Of a stretch of 64,000 nucleotides of DNA, positions 10,901 to 20,541 are shown piece by piece. The position numbers were made by a program, and so were the translations under genes. The DNA is taken from positions 1-64,000 of the forward strand of contig CANXME010000399.1 in NCBI GenBank assembly GCA_948144175.1, read 5' to 3'. The stretch is from Closterium sp. NIES-65. Taxonomy: Eukaryota > Streptophyta > Zygnematophyceae > Desmidiales > Closteriaceae. Every line of letters starts with the position of its first letter. Position 1 is the stretch's first letter. The notes under the pieces were generated by a model that was not told the origin of the DNA, did no database searches, and worked only from the letters and a program-made list of their open reading frames with translations.

Positions 10901-12541
10901 CCTGCGTACTGTTTTCTTGCCCCTGCACCAGAGGAACCAGCTAGCATGGAGGAGGCATTAGCTGGACCAGATAGGGACAAATGGCTAGCTTCCAGGGATG
11001 CTGAGTACCAGAGCCTGCTGGAGAATGGGACTTGGGAACTAGTGGTGCTGCCTGAGGGAAAGAAAGCGGTACAATGCAAGTGGGTGCTAAGGATCAAGAC
11101 TGACGACAAGGGGCAGGTCACCATCTACAAGAGTAGGTTGGTGGCTAAGGGGTTTATGCAGAAGGAGAAGCGGGACTTCAATGAGATCTTTGCTCCCACT
11201 GCCAAACCCCCTACCCTTCGTGTCTTGTTGGCAGATGCAGCCGTTGGTGGGAAGTTCATTATCCAGATGGATATATCAACGGCATTCCTCAATGGGATTT
11301 TAGAGGAGGAGATGTTCATGACGCAGCCGCCTGGGTATGAGGATGGTACGGGCAGGGTGTGCAAGCTGAAAAAGTCCATCTACGGCTTGAAGCAGGCGCC
11401 ACGCTGCTGGTACCAGAAGTTGGCAGCTGTTTTAGAGGAGATGGGATTCAGGACCAGCAGCTGTGATGAGAGCCTCTTTCTCAAGGGGGAGGGGGAGAAG
11501 CTGGTGCTGTTTCTGGTCTATGTGGACGACATTCTTCTCTTTAGCAGCAGCATGAAGGAGATCCAGAAGGTGCAGCAGCAGCTGATGGAGAACTTCAAGT
11601 GCAAGAACCTTGGGGAGGTAAAGTACTACCTCGGGATGCACGTGGAGAGGGATCTGGATCACAGGTGGTTGAAGCTGCACCAGGAGAAGTTCATCAAGGA
11701 GCTTGGGGAGAAGTACGGAATTGAGAATGAGCGCAAGGTTGCAACTCCCCTGCCAGCAGAATTCAAGCTTGTGAAAGCTGCAGAGGATGAAGGGGTTGAA
11801 GCTGAGGAGCAGCAGCAATTTCAGTCCTTGGTGGGCAGCCTCTTGTATGCAGCAGTTCACACGAGGCCCGACATCTCTTTCTCGGTTGGGCAGCTGGCTA
11901 GGGTAGTGCAGAATCCATCAGAGGAGCAAGTGGATGCAGCTGAGCGTGTGGTGAAGTATCTGAACTCTCACCCAAGCATTGGAGTTCAATACTCCGCATC
12001 TGCACAGGTGAAGCAGAAAGGGGTTGAGGTGCTGAAAGAGAAGGGGGAGAGGCTTGGAGAAGGCAAGCTTTTTCTCACTTGCTTTACTGATGCTACGTGG
12101 GCCTCTGAGAAGGAGGATTCCTCATCTGTGGGAGGATACATCTGCGTAGTTGGGGGAGGACCGGTTAGTTGGAGGTCAAAGAAGCAGACGGAGACAGCAC
12201 TCTCTTCCGTGGAATCAGAGTACATGGCGATGTTCCATGGGGTGAAGGAGGTGATTTGGCTGAGGAGGCTGTTGGAGGAGATTGGCCAGGAGCAAAAGGT
12301 TGCTACGCCGCTGTTTTGTGATAGCAAGGGAGCTCTTGGGATGGCCAGGAACGCTGTGCTTCATGGGCTCAATAAGCACATGCGTATCAAGTGGCACTGG
12401 CTGCGTAAGGAGGTGAAGAGGGGGACGGTGAATCCGATCTACATCAAGACTCACCAGCAGCCAGCAGACTTCCTCACCAAGAGGCTTGCGGATGAGTCTC
12501 ATTGGCGTTGTGTGCGCATGAGTGGAATGAGCATGAACTAG
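7961..12541 (+). CDS. Gag-Pol polyprotein of A2 (Ty1/copia)
   Basis: One 1526-residue frame encodes the whole replication machinery. Residues 40-240 are a copia-type Gag. A Gly/Arg-rich stretch precedes the CCHC knuckle C302-C305-H310-C315. The aspartic protease motif DTGA is at 398-401. The pre-integrase zinc region is about 549-605. The integrase D618-D682-E718 triad has the copia D,D35E spacing. Reverse transcriptase has D1104 (QMDISTAFLNG) and YVDD at 1187-1190. RNase H has D1377, E1418 and D1454. The start is the first ATG after the PBS. Fusion of Gag and Pol in one frame without a shift site is usual for copia, so protease must process it. No key residue is missing. Versus A5 only a few residues differ (M for V before FMTQPPGYE). 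Confidence 0.96.
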   Translation: MAGNTSAVAGESSAQDRSGSHDSGVSAPRGARTSQGSLIKEVLKNFTVEKFNGEGYDDWAWKMQLYFRQIGLLKLMIGEEPRPSDPALQEDWDERASAGYYLMSQSLELNQRHHVMHLLPEVECGPKAWTVLKELHAPTSVVATLMLERELSALRLSEGEPVQPVLDKLRDLYAKLATAGITYPEQTKCLKMLSLLPESWLQFTSGLSLPQNQSLWTLEWVRTKILEEDFRRRQLRGGDDGSSGYGMQGSRRGKGRGFGGAGRGAKKDDDSNDQQGGTGWGRGAKSGRGGKSGAGGKMKGSCWYCEKEGHPWFLCYKKPDGWTPQNRHQDGGARRNQKNGANMVADSSDNNPKGNGGAEKKKERTAGQFFHMGDKGEQGDASAKAGAELHPLDYWVLDTGAAWTMTPRKDLLDDVRAAPINEVCSASGHMLKVAGAGRAAFKGADGKPVVLNDVLLVPDLKANLISLRKLGKAGVNTNTDGARTYKGKLGNRVLWDLHESKDVYRSMWQLPALAWHGGGQAGEGSASQGECNAVGGVGVKVSARSGETDWATAHRRLGHVAMPLLKQLEKDGAVKGLKLNGQPPDDNCEICLLSKFTRFPFHSVAGRSKKPLELVHMDLVGPLPVQGHKGERYFLTIVDDWSRLMWAYPLKQKDHAASTIRDDWLPLVEKQAECVVKRIRTDRGGEFLGAEMTAWLKKQGIQRELTTAYTPQSNGVAERANRTILETARALLIESGLGNLMWPHAVRHATVARNRVLTKVGDDSWVPLERWLGRKPPVDMLRVFGCMAVAHVPKTYRSKLGASAIWCVHLGLAAESKGWLLWEPSKGVLFDSRDVKFVEGMMYGSWEKQPEARVSQQMEQITMQLDLTPSVWEEGEEAAAEGGDKEKVQEAPAGGGDGVEISGSTSGAAGSEGGEQQQGKTKKPKGVIMKGWETPVSRPGRTRMATKKLTAGADVAEQQLGTEEALLILPHGYDPDEEDQPAYCFLAPAPEEPASMEEALAGPDRDKWLASRDAEYQSLLENGTWELVVLPEGKKAVQCKWVLRIKTDDKGQVTIYKSRLVAKGFMQKEKRDFNEIFAPTAKPPTLRVLLADAAVGGKFIIQMDISTAFLNGILEEEMFMTQPPGYEDGTGRVCKLKKSIYGLKQAPRCWYQKLAAVLEEMGFRTSSCDESLFLKGEGEKLVLFLVYVDDILLFSSSMKEIQKVQQQLMENFKCKNLGEVKYYLGMHVERDLDHRWLKLHQEKFIKELGEKYGIENERKVATPLPAEFKLVKAAEDEGVEAEEQQQFQSLVGSLLYAAVHTRPDISFSVGQLARVVQNPSEEQVDAAERVVKYLNSHPSIGVQYSASAQVKQKGVEVLKEKGERLGEGKLFLTCFTDATWASEKEDSSSVGGYICVVGGGPVSWRSKKQTETALSSVESEYMAMFHGVKEVIWLRRLLEEIGQEQKVATPLFCDSKGALGMARNAVLHGLNKHMRIKWHWLRKEVKRGTVNPIYIKTHQQPADFLTKRLADESHWRCVRMSGMSMN

Positions 12542-12570
12542 TATGGAATGATGGGGATGCAGCCGGCAGG

Positions 12571-12583
12571 CTGAGGGGGAGTG
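12571..12583 (+). other. Polypurine tract of A2
   Basis: CTGAGGGGGAGTG directly precedes the 3' LTR. The purine run would prime plus-strand DNA. The TG between the run and the LTR matters for the unusual left end of A5. Confidence 0.85.
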
Positions 12584-13677
12584 TGTTGGGTGCAAATTCA
12601 CATTGCACGACATCCTGCCGTCTGTTTGTACGAGTATGCGTGTGCGAATGCATTTGCGTGTGAATGGTATGTTTGTGTGTTTGTTTGCTTTCGCAATTTT
12701 CGCTTGAAGCATTTGCAGGTACTCGCAAAATGTGCGCTTCGGCATAACATTGTACGCGCTATGAACAGTACAAGCAGAAAGGACGAGCTCGCAAAGGAAC
12801 CCAAGATGGAAGCTTTGCGGTTCAACTTACATGATTGCGCAGATTCAGTTCTATCCAACTCGAAATTGTACTGTTTTATTTGGTTGACTATAGTGTAGCA
12901 GGGCAGGCACTATAGGGGTACAATTTAGGTGAAGGTTGGATGTTGTTTGTCTGTATCTGCATGCTACAGGGCCAGGGGAAACCAGCGGAACCAGCATTTG
13001 GCTGGTTGGGCAAAGACAAAACAGGTTCTGTTTTTAGGACCTGAACCTGGTTGTTGTTTTTCCCAGGTTGGAAAAACAGAACCAGAGGTTGTTCACCAAC
13101 CTATCACCTGCTATTTTGTCCAGCCAGGTTGGTTCTGTTGCTTGGAATTATTTGGGATCATCCCTGGTTGTTCCCAGGTTGATTCCCAAGGTCCTTGCTA
13201 GCTAGAGCTATTTATTCCTTCTCTGTTTGTACCTGAATATAGTGAAATTGATTCAAGCGAATTCCTTCCTTGCTGGAATTTCTTTTCTACGCGGTGCGAC
13301 GGCGGAATGCTACCCGAGTCAACGCTAGTACGCTAGCACTCCAACGCTAGGCTAACGCTGTCCGAGCCATAACTTCGTAATGGCAGAACTTTTCGCGAGG
13401 CAACTTGGCTTATTTTAAAGCTCTTAGAGTGAGCTTCGATATAGGAAATTCTCAGCTTAATCCGATCGACGGTCTGCACGATACGCTGCGCGACGTTCAA
13501 GGTACTCTTGCTGTTTTGACTAAGTCCCTCTTGATCCCTCTCTCTACAAACTCGGACCCGAGGATAGGGGCTGGTCTTGTACCAGGCACCCAAGGACCCT
13601 TGGAGGTGACCCCGAGGAGAGGTTTTAAGTGTGATAAAGTCTTAATAGCTTGAGTTTATTAGGCCCTTACACCAACA
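12584..13677 (+). repeat. 3' LTR of A2
   Basis: This 1094-bp repeat is the same length as the 5' LTR with the same termini. It is followed by the target duplication GGAAC and then by A3 coding sequence. Confidence 0.95.
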
Positions 13678-16412
13678 GGAACGGTACTTTCTTACCATAG
13701 TGGATGATTAGAGCAGGCCTTTGTGGGCATATCCGCTGAAGCAGAAGGACCATGCCTCCTCTACGATACGAGAAGATGGGTCGTCATTCGTGGAGAAGCA
13801 AACGAAGTGTGTGGTGAAGCGGATTAGGATAGATCGGGGTGGTGAGTTCCTTGGAGCTGAGATGACGGCCTGGCTCAAGAAGCAGGGCATCCAGAGGGAG
13901 CTGACCACGGCTTACACCCCACAGTCTAACGGTGTAGCAGAACGGGCGAACCGGACAATTCTGGAGACAGCTAGGGCGCTGCTCATAGAATCTGGGCTGG
14001 GCAACTTGATGTGGCCCCATGCTGTTCGGCACACTACCATCGCTAGGAACAGGGTACTCACCAAGGTTGGGGATGACTCGTGGGTGCCGTTGGAGAGGTG
14101 GCTTGGGAGGAAGCCGCCGGTGGACATGCTGAGGGTGTTCGGTTGCATGGCAGTTGCCCACGTCCCCAAGACCTAGCGCAGAGAGTTGGGGGCAAGTGCA
14201 ATCTGGTGTGTGCATTTGGGGCTGGCTGCTGAGAGCAAGGGATGGCTGCTGTGGGAACCTTCCAATGGTATGTTGTTTGACAGCAGGGATGTGAAGTTTG
14301 TTGAGGGCATGATGTATGGGAGCTGGGAGAAACAGCCAGAGGCCAGGGTGTCCCAGCAGATGGAGCAGATCACCATGCAGCTGGACCTGACTCCTAGTGT
14401 GTGGGAGAAGGAAGAGGAGGTAGCTGCAGAGGGTGGTGATGGAGAGAAGGTGCGGGAGGCACCTGCTGGTGGAGGTGATGGTGTGGAGACTAGCGGTAGC
14501 AGTAGTGGAGCTGCAGGATCCGAGGGAGGAGAGCAGCAGCAGGGAATAACTAAGAAGCCGAAGGGTGTTGTTATGAGGGGGTGGGAGACAACCGTCTCCA
14601 GGCCAGGACGTACCCGTATGGCTACTAAGAAGCTGACTGCAGGAGCTGATGTAGCAGAGCAGCAGCTTGGGACAGAGGAAGCTTTGCTGATTCTAAGGCA
14701 TGGTTATGATCCGGATGAGGAGGATGAACCTGCCTACTGTTTTCGTGCACTTGAGGAACCAGCTAGCATGGAGGAGGCATTGTTTCCAGGATAGGGAAAC
14801 AGATAGGCCCAGATAGGGAGAAATGGCTGGTTTCCAGGGATGCTGAGTACCAGAGCCTGCTAGAGAATGGGACATGGGAGCTGGTGGTGCTGCCTGAGGG
14901 GAAGAAAACCGTACAATGCAAGAGGGTGCTAAGGATCAACACCGATGACAAGGGACAGGTCACCATCTACAAGAGTAGGCTGGTAGCTAAGAGGTTTATG
15001 CAGAAGGAGAAGCGGGACTTCAATGAGATCTTTGCTCCCACTGCCAAACCCCCTACCCTTCGTGTCTTGTTGGCAGATGCAAACGTTAGTGGGAAATTCA
15101 TCATTCGGATGGATATATCTACGGCATTCCTCAATGGGATTTTAGAGGAGGATGTGTACATGACGCAGCCGCCTGGGTATGAGGATGGTACGGGCAGGGT
15201 GTGCAAGCTGAAAAAGGCCATCTACGGCTTGAAGCAGGCGCCACGCTGCTGGTACCAGAACTTGGCAGCTGTTTTAGAGGAGATGGGATTCAGGACCAGC
15301 AGCTGTGATGAGAGCCTCTTTCTCAAGGGGGAGGGGGAGAAGCTGGTGCTATTTCTGGTCTATGTGGATGACATTCTTCTCTTCAGCAGCAGCATGAAGG
15401 AGATCCAGAAGGTGCAGCAGCAAAAGATGGAGAACTTCTAGTGTAAGAACCTTGGGGAGGTAAAGTACTATCTCGGGATGCATGTGGAGAGGGATCTGGA
15501 TCACAGGTGGTTGAAGCTGCACCAAGAGAAGTTCATCAAGGAGCTGGGGGAGAAATACGGGATTGAGAATGAGCGCAAGGTTGCAACTCCCCTGCCAGCA
15601 GAATTCAAGCTTGTGAAAGCTGCAGAGGATGAAGGGGTTGAAGCCGAGGAGCAGCAGCAATTTCAGTCCTTGGTGGGCAGCCTCTTGTATGCAGCAGTTC
15701 ACACAAGGCCCGACATCTCTTTCTCGGTTGGGCAGCTGGCTAGGGTGGTGCAGAATCCATCAGAGGAGCAGGTCAATGCAGCTCAGCGTATGGTGAAGTA
15801 TCTGAACTCTCACCCAAGCATTGGAGTTCAATACTCTGCATCTGCCCAGGTGAAGCAGAAAGGGGTTGAGATGCTGAAAGAGAAAGGGGAGAGGCTTGGA
15901 GAAGGCAAGCTCTTTCTCACTTGCTTTACCGATGCTACGTGGGCCTCTGAGAAGGAGGATTCCTCATCTCTGGGAGGATACATCTGCGTAGTTGGAGGAG
16001 GACCTGTTAGTTGGAGGTCAAAGAAGCAGACGGAGACAGCACTCTCTTCTGTGGAATCAGAGTACATGGCGATGTTCCATGGAGTGAAGGAGGTGATTTG
16101 GCTGAGGAGGCTGTTAGAGGAGATTGGCCAGGAGCCAAAGGTTGCTACGCCGCTGTTTTGTGATAGAAAGGGAGCTCTTGGGATGGCCAGGAACGCTGTG
16201 CTTCATGGGCTGAACAAGCACAGGCGTATCAAGTGGCACTGGTTGCGCAAGCAGGAAAGAGGGGGACGGTGAATCCGATCTACCAGCAGCCAGCAGACTT
16301 CCTCACCAAGAGGCTTGCGGATGAGCCTCATTGGCGTTGTGTGCGGATGAGTGGAATAAGCATGAACTACTATGGAATGATGGGGATGCAGCCAGCAGGC
16401 TGAGGGGGAGTG
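13678..16412 (+). pseudogene. A3 pol remainder: integrase, RT, RNase H
   Basis: It continues the A3 reading from the integrase core (RYFLTIVDD) to the PPT at 16400-16412. Integrase E, RT YVDD and the RNase H motifs are still readable, but stops lie at 13709-13711 (TGG to TAG), 14174-14176 and about 15439. A small insertion/deletion tract lies near 14790, and a deletion near 16250-16285 removes part of the C-terminal KTHQQPADF region. It is not functional. Confidence 0.9.
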
Positions 16413-17505
16413 TGTTGGGTGCAAATTCACATTGCACGACATCCTGCCGTCTGTTTGTATGAGTATGCGTGTGTGAATGTATTTGGGTGTGAATGGAATG
16501 TTTGTGTGCTTGTTTGCTTTCGCAATTTTCGCTTGAAGCATTTGCAGGTACTCGCGTATTATGCGCTTCGGCACAACATTGTACGCGCTATGAACAGTAC
16601 AAGCAGAAAGGACGAGCTCGCAAAGGAACACAAGATGTAAGCTTTGCGGTTCGGTTGAATTGATTGTGCAGATTCAGTTTTATCCAACTTGAAACTGTAC
16701 TGTTTTGTTTTGGTTGACTATAGTTTAGCAGGGCAGGCACTATAGAGGTACAATTTAGGTGAAGGTTGGATGTTGTTTGTCTGTATCTGCATGCTACAGG
16801 GCCAGGGGAAACCAGCGGAACCAGCATTTGGCTGGTTGGGCAAAGACAAAACAGGTTCTGTTTTTAGGACCTGAACCTGGTTGTTGTTTTCCCAGGTTGG
16901 AAAAACAGAACCAGAGGTTGTTTACCAACCTACCACCTGCTGTGTTGTCCAGCCAGGTTGGTTCTGCTGCTTGGAATTATTTGGGATCATCCCTGGTTGT
17001 TCCCAGGTTGGTTCCGAAGGTCCTTGCTAGCTAGAGCGATTTATTCCTTCTCTATTTGTACCTGAATATAGTTAATTTGACTCAAGCGAATTCCTCCCTT
17101 CGTGGAATTTCGTTTCTACGCGGTGCGACAGCAGAATGCTACCTGACTCATCGCTAGTACGCTAGCACTCCAAGGCTAGGCAAACGCTGTCCGAGCCATA
17201 ACTTCGTAATGGCAGAACTTTTTGCGAGGCAACTTGGCTTATTTTAAAGCTCTTGGAGTGAGCTTCGATATAGGAAATTCTCAGCTTAATCCGGTCGACG
17301 GTCTGCACGATACGCTGCGCGACGTTCAAGGTACTCTTGTTATTTTGACTAAGTCATTCTTGATCCCTCTCTCCACAATCTCCGACCCGAGGATAGGGGC
17401 TGGTCTTGTACCAGGCACCCAAGGACCCTTGGAGGTGACCCCGAGGAGAGGTTTTAAGTTTTATCAAGTCTTAATAGCTTGAGTTATTAGGCCCTTACAC
17501 CAACA
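16413..17505 (+). repeat. 3' LTR of A3
   Basis: This 1093-bp LTR starts TGTTGGGTGC and ends ACACCAACA. It differs from the young LTRs at many sites and groups with the A1 3' LTR and the 5975-6168 remnant as an older subfamily. Confidence 0.92.
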
Positions 17506-19150
17506 GCCTGAGTCTCGTCTCTCGTTGCCTGCTCGCACAGTTCGCACTAGTAGTCGTGTCCCGTGTCCGTGTCCTGTTCCTGTCACAGGCACGCACCAGA
17601 TGGCACTTCGTCCTTCCACTGCTCCACTGCGTGTCCCTCTGCCGTATCCTCTTGCGTCCACTCTTGCTGACGGTCCGGACCCAAAGTGTGATTCCCTTCG
17701 TGCTGCTAGTCCTACTATTGAGCGTCTCGTGGCTACTGTTGTCACTGACCCGTCGTTTGAGTCCACTGCTGCGTCTGCCCTGGTTGCTGAGCTTGTTGAT
17801 TTTGCAGCCGCCTGTCGTCTAGACTACGCTGCTAGTCCCGTTGCTGAGTCTGAGTCTGAGTCTGTCTGTCCTCTGTCCGTCGAGGGTGAGTGTGCTCTTA
17901 GCACGGACGTCCTTGAGGACAGGCAGAAGGAGTTTGAGTGCTTTGCCTCTGCTTTACCTCATCTCATGTCCATGCTGATTGCTCTAAGGGAGACCCGGAT
18001 GCACCAGACATCCCGACCTTGCGCTCTTACGCAAAGGCGATAGAGGGTCCCTACTTCTCTCAGTGGCAGACAGCCATGGACGCAGAGATGGCTTTTTGGA
18101 AGTCCACAGGCACCTAAGTCAACGAGGTTCAACCGCGTGGGGCGAACATCGTCAGTGGCATGTGGATTTTCAGGGTGAAGCGCCCGCCGGGTTCTCGGCT
18201 TGTCTTCAAGGCGCGTTGCGTTGCACGAGGCTTTAGTCCGCGAGACGGAGTTGACTTCTTCCAGACCTTCTCCCCCACCACGAATATGTCTACTCTCCGG
18301 GTTCTGCTGGACATAGCTGCTCAGCGTGACTTCGAGCTGCACTCTCTTGACTTCAGCACTGCTTTCCTACAGCGCAACCTGCACGAGGAGATCTGGCTGC
18401 ACCGCTCACCTAGCTTCACTGGGTCGTTTCCTCCTGGTACCCAGTGGAGCCTACGTCGCTCTCAGCTCTGCCTTGGGATGAGTCCGTAGAGCTGAGTGGC
18501 CCGTACCCAGAGCTTGTTGGCTGCCTCATATACTTGATGACCTGCACACGACCTGACCTAGCATACCCTCTTAGCATCTAGGCACGCTATGTTGCTCCTG
18601 GGAGACACCGCTAAGAGGGTGTTGTGCTACTTGTGCAGTACGTCGGGCATGGCGTTCGTGCTTGGAGGACGAGCTTGAGATGTCCTGACTGGTCAAGCAT
18701 ACACTTCGTGGGCTGACGACTTGGCTACGCAGCGGTGGTCACAGGGTTACACCTTCAGCCTTGGCTCCGGCTCTGTTTCTTGGCGGTCTACCCGCTCGTC
18801 TTCTATTCTCAGCTCCAGCTATAAGGCTGCGATCTACGCAGGGGCCATGGCTGCACAGGAGTTACGCTGGCTTACCTACCTGCTGACCGACCTGGGAGAG
18901 CCGCCTCGTTCTCCTCCAGTGCTGTACGTCGACAACAAGGCCTTGATTGCCTTGTGCCAGGAGCACAAACTGGAGCAGAGGACGAAGCACATTCCTCTGC
19001 GCTACTTCCTTGCTCGAGAGCTGCAGCACGTGGTCAGCTTCGTCTTGCGTACGTGGCCTCTCGGGCCAACACTGCTGATGTCTTCACCAAGGCACTTCTG
19101 CCTTGTGATCATCAGCGTTTCTGTACTATTCTAGGCCTTGTGCCCACAGG
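17506..19150 (+). pseudogene. Family B pol fragment of D (linker, RT, RNase H)
   Basis: It holds the conserved pre-RT module (THQMALRPSTAP, TVVTDPSFEST, DVLEDRQKEFE), then RT from VKRPPGS through LDFSTAFLQ. An internal deletion near 18470 then removes the rest of RT, including the YVDD box, and joins to the LSALP segment. RNase H follows (ASWADD, VLYVDNKALIALC, TKHIPLRYF). Frameshifts near 18016 and a TAA near 18116 add to the damage. No product is possible. Confidence 0.88.
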
Positions 19151-19401
19151 GCCTCACTTGCTTACTTCTTTACTCTGCTTGTACTGTGATCTCTATACAT
19201 ATACGTGCATGCTTACTCTTTCTAGGTTGTGATCACTATATGATTTGTTCGCCTATATATAACTCTGCATGTCAACTGGCCTTGTGGCCATTTGCTTGTG
19301 CTCAGAATGCGTGGTGACTTCGTGATCCACCCTGAGCTTGCTTTACTTTTCTTGACTGGTCTTGTGACCTCTTGTTTTCCCCCACTTTGCCTATGGGGGT
19401 G

Positions 19402-19530
19402 TGTCAAACTTATATGCTATAGTCTGTCTAGGCTGTAGTCGGGTTGTTCATATGGGGTACAACACTTTAGGGTTTCCTACTTTTACCCACCTGCTTGCTA
19501 ATTTGATCATTCCTCGTTCTATCTTTCACA
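19402..19530 (+). repeat. 3' LTR of D
   Basis: This 129-bp repeat runs from TGTCAAACTTATATG to TATCTTTCACA and is preceded by the PPT-like CCTATGGGGGTG. Its middle (GGCTGTAGT...ATGGGGTACAACA) is shared with LTRs J and K, which defines the family B LTR. Confidence 0.8.
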
Positions 19531-19755
19531 CCCCTTGTTTCTCCCCTCCCTTCCTCCCCTGTTCACATTTTTGCAATTCTCAGGAGCTTTCAAGGCATGT
19601 GGTGACCCATATGTGCTTCAATATTGCAGCACACATGGTTCATTTCTACCTGTCAGACGAGATGGGCAGTGATGGGTGATATCATGTAGCTTATCTGAAC
19701 TGGCCACAGTAGCGCGGGCAAACTTTTGTGACGACGAGAATGCGCAAGTTCTGAA
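19531..19755 (-). pseudogene. Gypsy element N, C-terminal pol remnant left of G
   Basis: On the minus strand the bases next to G read NIQNLRILVVTKVCPRYCGQF. This resembles the gypsy segment after integrase (typically STKNLRL...KL.PRFIGPF). It follows logically on the fragment at 23563-23769, from which it is separated by G. The rest is not recognisable. It is truncated on the left by D. Confidence 0.45.
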
Positions 19756-20508
19756 TGTTGTTGATGTCCGCATGCGTGCATGCGTGCGTGCATGGAATGG
19801 TATGACGGCATGATGCGTGCGTGCATGGCATCTTATGATGCGCGCGTGATGAGTCACGATCTCGAATGAGTGTGTCAAGTCAATAGTGAGCTCTCGCTAG
19901 TCGCATATCGCGTCGTCGTTTTTGTGTCGTGCGTGATTTTCTATTTTGTCGTCTGTGGAACGTTTGGCGTGTAGGAGGTGTGTGCAGCTCAAGGATGAGA
20001 TTATGCTAAAGAACCAGAGCCTTGGTTTCAAGATTCGAGTGACTTTGAAGCTCGCTAAAGGGGCAAACTTCAAGATCGTGAATTTGTTATATTACAATTT
20101 GTAGTGTAACATTTTTTTGGTGTAGGCCTTTGTGGAGGGTAGTTTGGAGACCCTTCTTGGTTGGGGACAGTGTCGCACTATTCCATATTACTGTACTTTG
20201 ACTCTTGGGGAGTGTAGAGGCTAGGAATCATTCCCAACTCGTAACTCTTCGTAATTTGTTATCTAAGACTGTAGTGGATGGAATTGCGCCGTTTGTTCAA
20301 ACTCAAATTGAGTCGTCAATTCTTGATGAAATCGTGTGATTTAAAGTGCACATTGTAGAGAACGCCAAGACGCTCTAGATAAAAGTTATGGCATGTCATT
20401 TGAAGCTGTGACCAGAACGCTTTGAACGTTTAAAGCAAGTGTGCAGAAGTCCGACTGTACACTCTTTCTTTCGTTTTAGGCACATTCAAGCCTATTGTGG
20501 TTATAACA
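19756..20508 (+). repeat. 5' LTR of G, left edge approximate
   Basis: It aligns with the 3' LTR of G from the GCATGCGTGCATGCG repeat to the shared end CCTATTGTGGTTATAACA. The two differ at many positions, so G is old. The first bases seen in the 3' LTR (TATTGGTGCAACCC) are absent here. Confidence 0.78.
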
Positions 20509-20510
20509 AG

Positions 20511-20522
20511 TGGTATCAGAGC
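20511..20522 (+). other. Primer-binding site of G
   Basis: TGGTATCAGAGC follows the LTR end by two bases. It matches the initiator-tRNA-Met PBS exactly, although the coding region is heavily damaged. Confidence 0.85.
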
Positions 20523-20541
20523 TCCTTGGAAAGTTTTGACA

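Larger units (their letters stand above)
6821..13677 (+). mobile_element. Copia family A copy A2, complete
   Basis: This full-length 6857-bp LTR retrotransposon has two 1094-bp LTRs, an exact PBS, an open gag-pol and a PPT. It is flanked by the 5-bp duplication GGAAC (6816-6820 and 13678-13682). It lies inside the integrase-coding part of the related copy A3; removing it restores the host reading. The LTRs differ at about five positions by eye, so it is recent but older than A5. Confidence 0.96.
5975..17505 (+). mobile_element. Copia family A copy A3, rearranged and split by A2
   Basis: This older copy consists of an LTR remnant (5975-6168), a pol segment (6171-6820), the complete insert A2, the rest of pol (13678-16412) and a full 3' LTR (16413-17505). 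The LTR remnant and the 3' LTR share variants absent from young copies (TGTTATTTTGACTAAGTCA), which supports one origin. LTR end, PBS, gag and the knuckle region are missing from the left side. The right flank is GCCTG inside element D; the matching left duplication is not seen. Confidence 0.85.
17506..19530 (+). mobile_element. Copia family B fragment D
   Basis: This is the right-hand part of a short-LTR copia element: linker, truncated RT, RNase H, PPT and a 129-bp 3' LTR. Its left part is cut where A3 ends. The coding text matches K and L closely, which assigns the family. It ends at TTTCACA, after which gypsy-like sequence of N resumes. Confidence 0.85.

Noticed and set aside
19760-19830. 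GCATGCGTGCATGCG tract as a centromere or telomere repeat
   Set aside because: It is a short simple repeat at the start of both G LTRs and is not extended.
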